Virus record (IMG/VR): IMGVR_UViG_3300047551_001494 | Span: 1-23,655 of that record | Strand: one strand, 5' to 3' | DNA length: 23,655 bases | Source of the DNA: a virus | Shown: one piece after another, positions 7,615 to 15,349 of the stretch | Layout of the letters: each line of letters starts with the position of its first letter | How positions within the stretch are numbered: the first letter of the stretch is position 1 | Position numbers and translations under genes: made by a program | The notes under the pieces: model-generated | The model's input: the letters and a program-made list of their open reading frames with translations, nothing else | Databases searched by the model: none | What the model was told of the DNA's origin: nothing

Positions 7615-8807
7615 ATATCCAATTACTAGATAATGTATTTCCTACTCATGATCAGGCTGTGTTAGCGCTGCTTAGTGCTATATTAAATCACCCTGATATA
7701 AAGAATAGCCATATATATTATCCAGTTTTATTAGGAGAATCTACACCCCCGGAGCCGATAAGAATTACAAGTGCGCGGGACTTTAGTGGAATAGAGTTAA
7801 TAGAGCCGGGGCTAACATTAGCAGTATTTCCCTTACACGACGATTACGACCAAAAATCATCTACCTTTACATCTCGTAAATCAAGTAAATCTGTTGTATA
7901 TGGAGACCAATATCTTGGTAGAAGCTCTACACCTCACTACGGTGTAAAATGTACTTTTAACTTTGTAGTGCAGCTCTACTACCAAGATTCTTCATTTAAT
8001 GCCCCGGTAGAGCTGCTATCAGATGTAATAAACTTTGACAACGAAGAAACAGGCTTTTACCCTTTAACAGTACCCGCAGTCGATTCTTGGCAGTATAACG
8101 ATAAGTTACTCCAAAACCGCGTTCTTAGGTTAGAAGATAGACTAGAGTCTAGAGTTTACACTCTTCCAAGTAATGAGGACCCTTCAGTACCTGGTACTAC
8201 CCTCAAAAAACCTACTAACCTTAAATCTAAAGAACAACCTTACTCCGTAGAGTCAAAACTTGGAGGTATAGGTAGTGATATTAGTATAACTACTTTGCCT
8301 GGAGAACGTGTTATAAGGGCTTGGATGTCTTTACTAGTAAAAGTTATACGCTCTCTAGTGTATTTAAAACCATTTGCTTTAAGAAATCCAATAATTAGCA
8401 TGGTAGATTACCCGTCTACAAACTGGTACAGAAGTTCAGAGAATTTGGTATTTCATACAGGGTATTGTTTAGTCAGTTACGATCTTATAGAAGCAGATGA
8501 AGGTACTTATTACACGTATCCTAAACCGGATATACCAGAGCCGCCAAATCCGCCAGATCCACCAGATCCTCCAGACCCGCCGCTTCCGCCATTTCCTAAT
8601 ATTAAAACCTTAGTTATAGAAGATTCAGATGGGGAGATAAGACCTCAAACGGAGATAGATTTAGCTGCTTTAGACCAGCAGAGTGTGGCTACTAAAACAG
8701 TGAAAACTGAGAGAGTTGTTTATGTAGAACCAGACAATGAGGTTCTTATATCGCGTCTTGAAGACCTGTTTAGAGAAATAGCTGTTGTAGATGGTGGCTT
8801 TTTTTAG
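7596..8807 (+). CDS. Putative tail terminator or tail completion protein with PPD repeat
   Basis: 403 residues, starting inside the 3' end of the previous gene (19-nt overlap). The N-terminus has a helix (DQAVLALLSAILNH) followed by a strand-loop pattern (ISGIEL-type segment, LTLAVFPLHDDY) and later CTFNFVVQLYY. Another strand near residue 290 (LVFHTGYCLVSYDLIEADE) recalls the small alpha/beta proteins that cap tails. Its place immediately before the sheath gene is the usual tail-terminator slot. Residues about 313-332 are a proline-rich PPD/PPN repeat from a 9-bp repeated unit at 8540-8595, probably a rigid linker before a C-terminal segment of about 70 residues. At 403 aa it is larger than typical terminators, so the name is an inference from order; neck protein is an alternative. 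Confidence 0.45.
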   Translation: MASNTVDIQLLDNVFPTHDQAVLALLSAILNHPDIKNSHIYYPVLLGESTPPEPIRITSARDFSGIELIEPGLTLAVFPLHDDYDQKSSTFTSRKSSKSVVYGDQYLGRSSTPHYGVKCTFNFVVQLYYQDSSFNAPVELLSDVINFDNEETGFYPLTVPAVDSWQYNDKLLQNRVLRLEDRLESRVYTLPSNEDPSVPGTTLKKPTNLKSKEQPYSVESKLGGIGSDISITTLPGERVIRAWMSLLVKVIRSLVYLKPFALRNPIISMVDYPSTNWYRSSENLVFHTGYCLVSYDLIEADEGTYYTYPKPDIPEPPNPPDPPDPPDPPLPPFPNIKTLVIEDSDGEIRPQTEIDLAALDQQSVATKTVKTERVVYVEPDNEVLISRLEDLFREIAVVDGGFF

Positions 8808-9054
8808 AAACAATATTTTAATCATATAACTTTAGTAAAATGCATTATTTTAGCATTGGTTTTGTACCCTACACACGTACCTCTAGGTAAATGTAGGTTT
8901 CTTACAAACTCTTTTATAGTAAGAAGTAATACTACCGTTAGTTGAGCTAAACCATAACAAAACTAAAACTTTTCTGGTAGTAAGAATATTAATATTATTA
9001 TGTAGCTATATAAACAGCAAAGTACACTTATTTAAATTAGTAATTATTTAAACT
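8808..9054 (+). promoter_or_regulatory. 247-bp non-coding leader before the sheath gene, with inverted repeats
   Basis: No credible gene fits here; the longest ATG-started frame I see is 16 codons. It holds several inverted repeats: AATGC/GCATT at about 8840-8858; CCTACA (8868-8873) with TGTAGG (8892-8897) enclosing TACCT/AGGTA (8878-8889); TACTACC (8930-8936) with GGTAGTA (8976-8982); and the 12-bp palindrome AATATTAATATT at 8985-8996. A TAGCTATATAAA element follows at 9003-9014. This is by far the longest gap on the plus strand and lies before a highly expressed gene, so terminator, operator and promoter functions are all plausible. None of the stems has a following T-run. Confidence 0.5.
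9003..9014 (+). promoter_or_regulatory. Candidate promoter element upstream of tail sheath
   Basis: TAGCTATATAAA, 40 nt before the sheath ATG. The identical 12-mer occurs at 23033-23044 before another gene start. The spacing matches the capsid and post-capsid candidates (37-40 nt). Function inferred. Confidence 0.35.
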
Positions 9055-12000
9055 ATGCCTGCACCATCAATTAAATTTATAGACAGTTTGGTAGGGCCAT
9101 CACAGGTTACCAAGCAGTGGAGAGACACAGTAGGGGTTATTGGTACATTTAGCAGAGGGCCGGAGTCTCCTATTTTAGTAGAAGATCTTAAGACTTTTGC
9201 CAGTATATATGGAGTTGATTCGTCTAGCGGGTCTTTGTTTGTTCAGCAAGCAATGGCTAATGGTCTAAATAGATTTGTAGTAGTGAGAGCTTCCGCTAGT
9301 TCTAACCCATCATATTCAGCACTTACCTTTACTTCTGGTAATGCGCAGATAAGCCCTGTTATTGGTTATGTAGTAAATGGAAATAGCTTAGAGCCAAGTT
9401 CCTATAGAACTACTGGGTTAAAAATAGACTTTGATTACATAGGAAGTCCAATTTCTATAAATCCTACTTTTTCCCCTGTAAATTCTAGAAGAGGTCAAGT
9501 TAACTTACCCAATTTTGTAGGACAAGCTAGATTTAACTTCTACGTTACTAAAGCGGTAGAAGGTAGAAGTTCATCTCCCCTGTTGCACGACACAACTAAA
9601 AAACTAACAGTAGACACAATACTAGGGCCCACCCCAGGATACTTTTTAGGGCTTATTAACACAGCACCTAACAGCAATCCTGACTATGCCACACTGAAGG
9701 AATACATTCGCCCTGGTTATTCTTTAGTTTCAAATGAAACACACCTTTCAGATAATTTAATTATTGCTTCTGATATCATACCTAACTACTCCCAAGACAA
9801 TGATGCCTTGCTAATACGGTCTGATAAAAAGCATAGCCATGCCGTGTGGGGGGTTGTATCAGGGGTAGAAAGTGGTCAATCTCAAGTAAAAGTTGGTTTT
9901 ATTAAAGTAAAACCAAGGCCGGGTACTACTTTAAGCGAAGACTATATTCAGACAACAGAAAATGGAGGCACTGAGACAAATACTTTCAAAGCCCTAAAAG
10001 AGATGGTATTGCTTATAGACGGCGTTGAGTATAAGCAGTCCACCACCGCTCCAGTACCTGAAACTAGTTCTGTTTTTGCTTTAAACGCGGCTGTAAATAC
10101 CGTCGATGGTTTAGGGGATGATTTAGATTTTAGTTTTGATGACCTAATAGATGAAAATCTCTCTGAAGGTACTGCTTTAGATAATATTGCTGGCACCAGA
10201 TTTACATTTACCTTACCCTCTGACACTCAAACAAGAGCTATCCAAGGTGGCAGTACTGTAACCTTCTTGCCCAAAGTCAGCGCAAAAACTGATAACAACA
10301 AAACAATTACAATAACTGGCCTATACTCCTATACTGCGGCTATGGAAGGACAAGGGGTAATAGCTCCAGATGGTAACATACTTAGCGACACTACTAAAGG
10401 TAAATATTACATTGTTATTAAAGGCAAAAAGTACACTATAGCGGCTGTAGCCACAGTTACTAACCAACCTGAACAGCTAAGTATTACTTTAGTGGAAGAT
10501 TATACCGGTACTGTAGGGGATGCAGTATACATCTACTACAAACCTGATAATACAGAGATAAACTATAAAATCCATGCGCCAAAGATTGCTCAGTACGTAA
10601 TGGGTTATTCGTTTAATAGCCAATCTGGGTCTATGGATTCTGATTACTTTACCCTAACTCAATCGTACAATACAGGAACAAGTACTGTACAACTTGATAA
10701 TACTTTCTTATTAACGGAAAGGGCAGGGGGTAGGTATATTAGCTTTGGTTATTTCGTTAAAGCACCTTTCGAGACAGAGTATACTAGTAAGGCCTTTCCA
10801 GTATTAACTAAACCATTTGGTATCGAGTTAATGTATGGGACACAGGGAGTCGCGGCGCTACCGTTATCAACTGGAGGTTCTTTTGCTGTACCTTTTGCTA
10901 AAACTTCTATTACATTAGGTTCAAGTAGTGCTGGAGACCCTAATGCTTTCCAGGATGGAGATTTAGCTACGGACATTACTAAGAGCATAGAAACTGCTTT
11001 ACGGTCTAATAGTGTAATCTCATATCTAATAAGTAACATTACACTGGAAGATTCAATCTTAGTAGACAACGCTACAGAGTTTAAACCCTCTATCTCTTTC
11101 ACATCTTTTTATAGTGGTGAACAAGCTAATAGAATTAACTGGAAGGTCACTAGATACACAAATGACCTTCAGGGCAGCTCAACAAAAGTCAAAGATTTGC
11201 TATTAGGTGCAAAAGCTACGACAGACGCTAACTATGGAAGAACAAACTACTTTGAAGGTGGTTATGACGGCCCCAGTTTTGCGTTTAGAGACCTTTATTC
11301 TGCTGATGGAACTTTACTGTGGAGAATAGAATCCGGCACCCCTGGATTACACGGTAACAATATCTCTTGCACTGTAAGAAACCAAAAGACTAACGGCAAC
11401 TACGCCTCTTTTGAAATCGAAGTCCGAGACCAAAACACAACTGTTATTTCTTCAGATTCTAGAATTGTCACTGTTGTTAACAGCTCTTTGATTGACTTTA
11501 CTACAGGCCGAAGTTTAGCTTTTAGTAGCACTAGCTTAGTACAAGCTTACTTTATGCCAGTAGTAAGTGCTATTAGTGGGAATTTAGCATTAGACGCTAC
11601 TAAAAATAGATTCTTTAGATTATCGCCTCAGCGTCTTGCGCCTCCTTTGGAGAAGATAAGTTCAAGTTTTTCTGCTGGGGATACAGGCTTTTCTCGCCAA
11701 GGAAGTACAGCACTTTCCTCCTTCTTCTTAAAAGGTGGCAGTGATGGTACTTTAACAGCTCCGAGTAAAAAATCTCTAGCTCAAGGCTTAATACGCGGAC
11801 TAGAAGCTTTGGATAGTATTAATGTCGCAGCTATTGCTCTACCTGGCATCAACTACGGTGACCAAGATTATCAAGCTGTATTTGAGAAAGCTGTACACAG
11901 TGTTAATTCTTCTACTCCTGAATCAGGGCTAAGAACTGCAGTCTTTGAATTAGCTCCAGGTATTAACGCCGATCGAGCCGCAACCCTTGCTGCAGAACTT

Positions 12001-12636
12001 GATAATGAACGTATTGTACTGTTAGCCGGTAGCCAGCTTATGCGGGGCGATAATGGCCTGCTAGTACCTAACGTTGGCTCCTCTGGTTCATACCTCGGTT
12101 ACGACCTATCTCGTGCTCCTAACTTATCTCCTGCTGCATCATACTCGGGTGCTTTAGTTAGACGAGTAACTTCTGTCGACACACTTACTAATACCGCTTT
12201 CTTGGACAAAATGTCTGATGCCGGTGTTGAAGTTCTGCTGTTTGATGCTAACATCGGCGGTTTCCGCTTCTGTAATGGTTTAACTACTAGCAAACAGCTG
12301 GCTAAACGATACAGGTCAGTTGTTCGCACCTTAGACCAAGTCAAAACAGACTTATACTTAGCATTGCAATGGTGCCGTTCTCGCCCAAATACTCCTCAGT
12401 TACAGTCAGAAGTGGCCAGTGCATGTGATACCTATTTGTACAGTAAACTCAGAGATGGTTGGTTTAGTAATCTTCAGCCTACTATTTGCTCTGAAGCCAA
12501 TAATACTGTTAGAGATCAACTAGAAGGTCGCCTTAATGTCAGAATACGGTTTACTCCTTCATTCCCAGCGGACACTATTGTAGTATCCACAATTATGGAT
12601 ATTTCTGACGACTTTACTATTCAAACCACTATTTAA
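9055..12636 (+). CDS. Contractile tail sheath protein, unusually long
   Basis: 1193 residues. The N-terminus is typical of sheath proteins: GVIGTFSRGPESPILV, then an FASIYG segment and NRFVVVRAS by about residue 85. Conserved core features resume near residue 735 with GGYDGPSFAFRD and IESGTPGLHGNNISCTVRN, then GGSDG at about 893, INVAAIALPG, and a standard C-terminal sheath domain (LATSKQLAKRYRS-like segment, ALQWCRSRPN, LEGRLNVRIRFTPSFPADTIVV). Most sheath proteins are roughly 380-700 aa, so about 650 residues between 86 and 740 look inserted; that part is beta-rich with Ig-like character (TITITGLYSYTAAM, YYIVIKGKKYTIAAV). The sheath polymerises around the tube and contracts to drive infection. 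No Shine-Dalgarno precedes the start. The tube gene follows 20 bp downstream. Confidence 0.9.
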   Translation: MPAPSIKFIDSLVGPSQVTKQWRDTVGVIGTFSRGPESPILVEDLKTFASIYGVDSSSGSLFVQQAMANGLNRFVVVRASASSNPSYSALTFTSGNAQISPVIGYVVNGNSLEPSSYRTTGLKIDFDYIGSPISINPTFSPVNSRRGQVNLPNFVGQARFNFYVTKAVEGRSSSPLLHDTTKKLTVDTILGPTPGYFLGLINTAPNSNPDYATLKEYIRPGYSLVSNETHLSDNLIIASDIIPNYSQDNDALLIRSDKKHSHAVWGVVSGVESGQSQVKVGFIKVKPRPGTTLSEDYIQTTENGGTETNTFKALKEMVLLIDGVEYKQSTTAPVPETSSVFALNAAVNTVDGLGDDLDFSFDDLIDENLSEGTALDNIAGTRFTFTLPSDTQTRAIQGGSTVTFLPKVSAKTDNNKTITITGLYSYTAAMEGQGVIAPDGNILSDTTKGKYYIVIKGKKYTIAAVATVTNQPEQLSITLVEDYTGTVGDAVYIYYKPDNTEINYKIHAPKIAQYVMGYSFNSQSGSMDSDYFTLTQSYNTGTSTVQLDNTFLLTERAGGRYISFGYFVKAPFETEYTSKAFPVLTKPFGIELMYGTQGVAALPLSTGGSFAVPFAKTSITLGSSSAGDPNAFQDGDLATDITKSIETALRSNSVISYLISNITLEDSILVDNATEFKPSISFTSFYSGEQANRINWKVTRYTNDLQGSSTKVKDLLLGAKATTDANYGRTNYFEGGYDGPSFAFRDLYSADGTLLWRIESGTPGLHGNNISCTVRNQKTNGNYASFEIEVRDQNTTVISSDSRIVTVVNSSLIDFTTGRSLAFSSTSLVQAYFMPVVSAISGNLALDATKNRFFRLSPQRLAPPLEKISSSFSAGDTGFSRQGSTALSSFFLKGGSDGTLTAPSKKSLAQGLIRGLEALDSINVAAIALPGINYGDQDYQAVFEKAVHSVNSSTPESGLRTAVFELAPGINADRAATLAAELDNERIVLLAGSQLMRGDNGLLVPNVGSSGSYLGYDLSRAPNLSPAASYSGALVRRVTSVDTLTNTAFLDKMSDAGVEVLLFDANIGGFRFCNGLTTSKQLAKRYRSVVRTLDQVKTDLYLALQWCRSRPNTPQLQSEVASACDTYLYSKLRDGWFSNLQPTICSEANNTVRDQLEGRLNVRIRFTPSFPADTIVVSTIMDISDDFTIQTTI

Positions 12637-12642
12637 ATTATT

Positions 12643-12649
12643 AGGGAGA
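12643..12649 (+). promoter_or_regulatory. Strong ribosome-binding site of tail tube gene
   Basis: AGGGAGA, 7 nt before the tube ATG. It is one of the best Shine-Dalgarno matches in the window, in contrast with the sheath gene, which has none. The difference may help set the tube-to-sheath ratio. Confidence 0.6.
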
Positions 12650-12656
12650 TTTTATT

Positions 12657-13358
12657 ATGGCAGCAGGAACCGAAGGCTTTAATAGTACTACTAAAAGAAT
12701 TATTACTAATAACGCCTCGTTAGACCCTATACAAGGTTTCCACCTTAACGTATACATGAATGACCAGGCTAGTGGACTCCCAGTTTTAGTAGGGGGATTT
12801 ACTTCCTTCCAAAAGACTATGAGAAACGCCACAGAAGCATATATGCCATTTGGGCGTAAGCATGCAAGGCTATTAGACGGAGAATTTCAGTATGGTTGGG
12901 TGTTAGAGCGGGGGTTACTGGATATAGGAATTTTGAAGGACATATTTGGCGTTAATGACGTAGGTCCTGAGTTTAGGGCTGAGCCTACTCCCAGGTTTAC
13001 CATTACAGTCGAGATTAATGCTCCGGAACTTCACGACAAAGGAATAAACTTCCCAATAACGAGTCAATATAGCCAGACCGGCGACAGTCAAAAAAGGTCT
13101 GCAAAAGGGAAATATCAACTAATATTTGCTAAAATTGATTCTGTAACTTTAGGAGCAATGGCCGGCAGGTCTGTAGTAGCTACTAGATTTGAGGGTTTAT
13201 GCGAAAGTATTAGATTCATCGAAGACGGAAACTTCTTAAATAACTCTGGAAGTAGACTTGACAGTGGTAACCCCGGAACTACTGGTTTTAGCTCAACAAC
13301 CAATCTTAGCTTAGGACAAAGCAACGGCAATAAAGGCGGCAACTACCTTTACTTATAG
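12657..13358 (+). CDS. Tail tube protein
   Basis: 233 residues, directly downstream of the sheath. Key features are HLNVYMNDQASGLPVLVGGF (strand-loop-strand), FQKTMRNATEAYMPFGRKHA, and RLLDGEFQYGWVLERGLLD at about 76-94, a pattern typical of myoviral tube proteins in which a long loop and the inter-ring contact lie near the LDGE and LERG residues. A second beta half follows (RFTITVEINA, YQLIFAKIDSVTLGAM, FEGLCESIRFIEDG). The C-terminal 35 residues are Gly, Ser and Asn-rich and probably flexible. Tube proteins stack as hexameric rings inside the sheath and guide DNA. Fold and position agree well. Confidence 0.85.
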   Translation: MAAGTEGFNSTTKRIITNNASLDPIQGFHLNVYMNDQASGLPVLVGGFTSFQKTMRNATEAYMPFGRKHARLLDGEFQYGWVLERGLLDIGILKDIFGVNDVGPEFRAEPTPRFTITVEINAPELHDKGINFPITSQYSQTGDSQKRSAKGKYQLIFAKIDSVTLGAMAGRSVVATRFEGLCESIRFIEDGNFLNNSGSRLDSGNPGTTGFSSTTNLSLGQSNGNKGGNYLYL

Positions 13359-13382
13359 CGGCCGATTCATTTTAAGCAAGTC

Positions 13383-13424
13383 TAAAGGAAACCTGTAACT
13401 CTTATACAGTATCAGGTACCTTTA
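13383..13424 (+). other. Imperfect stem-loop in the 3' UTR of the tube gene
   Basis: TAAAGG (13383-13388) pairs with CCTTTA (13419-13424), and ACCTG (13391-13395) with CAGGT (13413-13417), giving 11 base pairs with a small internal bulge and a 17-nt loop. The loop can form an alternative CTGTA/TACAG hairpin (13393-13409). It lies 25 nt before the intrinsic terminator and could stabilise the sheath-tube mRNA end. Confidence 0.5.
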
Positions 13425-13448
13425 ATAACTGCAAGGTATTATATTATT

Positions 13449-13483
13449 AAAAGAGCATCAAAATAGTTGCTGCTCTTTTTTTT
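13449..13483 (+). terminator. Strong intrinsic terminator after the sheath-tube unit
   Basis: AAAAGAGCA (13449-13457) pairs with TGCTCTTTT (13471-13479) across a 13-nt loop, and the stem runs into an eight-T tract (13476-13483). This is a textbook rho-independent terminator and marks the end of the sheath-tube transcription unit. Confidence 0.88.
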
Positions 13484-13499
13484 ATTTAAGTTAGTAACC

Positions 13500-13510
13500 C
13501 ACATATAAAA
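13500..13510 (+). promoter_or_regulatory. Candidate promoter element after the terminator
   Basis: CACATATAAAA, identical to 3109-3119, lies 17 nt past the terminator T-tract. A new promoter is needed here if the terminator is efficient. It is only 5 nt from the ATG at 13516, so if it is a -10-type element the transcript would be leaderless or nearly so. Confidence 0.4.
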
Positions 13511-13515
13511 CGCGT

Positions 13516-15348
13516 ATGCCTAATGTACAAGCCTCATTTAAGAATAGTGAACATATGGGATTTCCGTCTGTCCAGCAGCAGCAGGACGGTCAAGTTCCTG
13601 TAGCATATGTAACTGATATAGAAGGTAAAGTCCTCATATACTATCGTCCAACAGAGTCTATCAGTTTATGGGCCGTATCAAGAGTAAGGGTTAATATCAC
13701 TAGGCTTTGGGCTTGCTCAACGGCTTTTATAAAATGTGTGTGTGAAATGCATAATAACGACGAGCCCCTCCCGCCTGTGTCTTACGTAGCCCCTTTTAGA
13801 CCCGCCCCTGCGCCTAGAGGTAATGCTTATGACAGTATAAAAGCAAATTATTCTAATGAAGGTTTAGGTATAGGTGATGAAATATGCGTACATATGGGAT
13901 ATATAGATAGTATTATGGAATTAAGCCCGCCCTTGAGCAGAGTATTTGTTGGGGTAATAGATACTATTACAGAGTCGTGCAATCCTAATGAGGGGGCGAC
14001 TTTAATAATTGAGTGCAGAGACAGAATGAAGTATATGATGGATAGCCTATCAACATACAATTCTGCTGAAATAACACCAGAAAGAGCTAACGAAAGTAGA
14101 GAGGGTAAAGAAAGGCGAGAATTTATAAAAGCAATTGCGCGAAACGCAGTCGGAGATTTTCAGGATAGTAATACCTGTACAGAAAATGGTTGCGGTTATA
14201 CAATATTCGATTCGGATGAGAATCTGGGGAATTATGAGGTTGATTATTACTACACGCCGGATAAAGAGGGTACATCTGTTTATAAGGTTGGTGAAAAGCC
14301 TAAGGTAAGCTTAATGCCAAGGTTTCATGTATTAAGTGGTAGAGACAAGTTTCATACAAACAACAACAACCAAAATTTTGCTTTTCCAAATGTTACAGAA
14401 AAAGTAGCCGTAGAACATATAAAATACCTTTCTTTGCAGGAACCTTACGTTACTGAGTTTTTTAGTCACAATGTCAATGGGGATTACTATTACATTCCAA
14501 GACACTGCGATGTTAGTAGTTTAGAGGATAGTAAACGACTGTACAGAACCTACTTTAATAGGATTGCACCCCCAGGATTAGGTAAGTTGTATGGTTCAAA
14601 AGATGATCTCCTACACCCCGCGCAGATGGCAATTATGTACCAAGAAGAAAACAGCTTAATAGCCTGGAGGTCAAACATAATTTTAAGAAATGCACAAAAT
14701 ATTGGCACAAATGAAAAATATATACATATGAAAACAACCCCATTTAGGTACAACAACAGAGGATTTCCTTGCTCGTACATTTTCGTAACAGACTCATCTT
14801 TAGAAAAACCGGCTGATTATCTCGCTGTAGGTCTTAGCTACCTAAGAAGAATAGCAAAGGAAACTAGGTCAGCTCAATTACATGTTATTGGCGATCCTAG
14901 TTTATCCCCAGGAGAGCTAGTTCAAGTAGTTGGAAGTATGAATAAGCACTACAAGGCGACTTCACAAAATGCGACTTCACAAAAAAATTATACGGCAAAA
15001 GATGAGCTTCAAAGAGCTCTAACTGATAGAGAAAATGTTATACAATACTTAAAAAGCCTCAAACAGGAGGTTAAGGATCTTATTACTGAGTCACAAAGTA
15101 GTACACCAGACAGTAGTACAACAATTAAAGGGGTTGGTTTTTCAGCAGAAGTAAATGTGAGAATAGCTGAGAACGACAGGGGCGTTCTACAATGCCCGAC
15201 AAACAACCAACAAAAAGTGCAGGCTGATGTACCTCTTGATTACGAATCCGAAGTAACGACTGTGTGGAGGATAGATGGAGTTAAGCATAGGTTAAACGAC
15301 GGATGGGCAGGATATAGAACTGAGTTAATACTACTACCTCCTTTTTAA
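13516..15348 (+). CDS. Baseplate hub protein (gp27 / late control gpD-like)
   Basis: 610 residues. A hub-like pattern is visible: a beta domain with ICVHMGYIDSI followed by RVFVGVIDTITESCNPNEGA and TLIIECRDRMKYMMDS at about 120-180. Near the C-terminus come LHVIGDPSLSPGELVQVVGS (about 457-476) and VWRIDGVKHRLNDGWAGYRT with a final LILLPPF, the usual ending of hub barrels of the gp27, gpD and VgrG type. The hub is a trimer linking the spike to the tube. It may be longer than usual owing to a charged helix and low-complexity segment at about 480-540. A 15-bp tandem repeat at 14956-14984 encodes ATSQN/ATSQK. It starts without a Shine-Dalgarno just after the terminator and candidate promoter. Confidence 0.6.
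   Translation: MPNVQASFKNSEHMGFPSVQQQQDGQVPVAYVTDIEGKVLIYYRPTESISLWAVSRVRVNITRLWACSTAFIKCVCEMHNNDEPLPPVSYVAPFRPAPAPRGNAYDSIKANYSNEGLGIGDEICVHMGYIDSIMELSPPLSRVFVGVIDTITESCNPNEGATLIIECRDRMKYMMDSLSTYNSAEITPERANESREGKERREFIKAIARNAVGDFQDSNTCTENGCGYTIFDSDENLGNYEVDYYYTPDKEGTSVYKVGEKPKVSLMPRFHVLSGRDKFHTNNNNQNFAFPNVTEKVAVEHIKYLSLQEPYVTEFFSHNVNGDYYYIPRHCDVSSLEDSKRLYRTYFNRIAPPGLGKLYGSKDDLLHPAQMAIMYQEENSLIAWRSNIILRNAQNIGTNEKYIHMKTTPFRYNNRGFPCSYIFVTDSSLEKPADYLAVGLSYLRRIAKETRSAQLHVIGDPSLSPGELVQVVGSMNKHYKATSQNATSQKNYTAKDELQRALTDRENVIQYLKSLKQEVKDLITESQSSTPDSSTTIKGVGFSAEVNVRIAENDRGVLQCPTNNQQKVQADVPLDYESEVTTVWRIDGVKHRLNDGWAGYRTELILLPPF
14956..14984 (+). repeat. 15-bp tandem repeat in hub gene
   Basis: GCGACTTCACAAAA occurs at 14956-14969 and 14971-14984, in frame, giving ATSQN then ATSQK. 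It sits in the linker between the predicted barrel and a charged helix, so it is probably tolerated slippage in a flexible segment. Confidence 0.8.
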
Positions 15349-15349
15349 T

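Noticed and set aside
8841-8891. Small 16-codon frame in the leader before the sheath gene
   Set aside because: Too short, with no ribosome-binding site, and it overlaps the inverted repeats.
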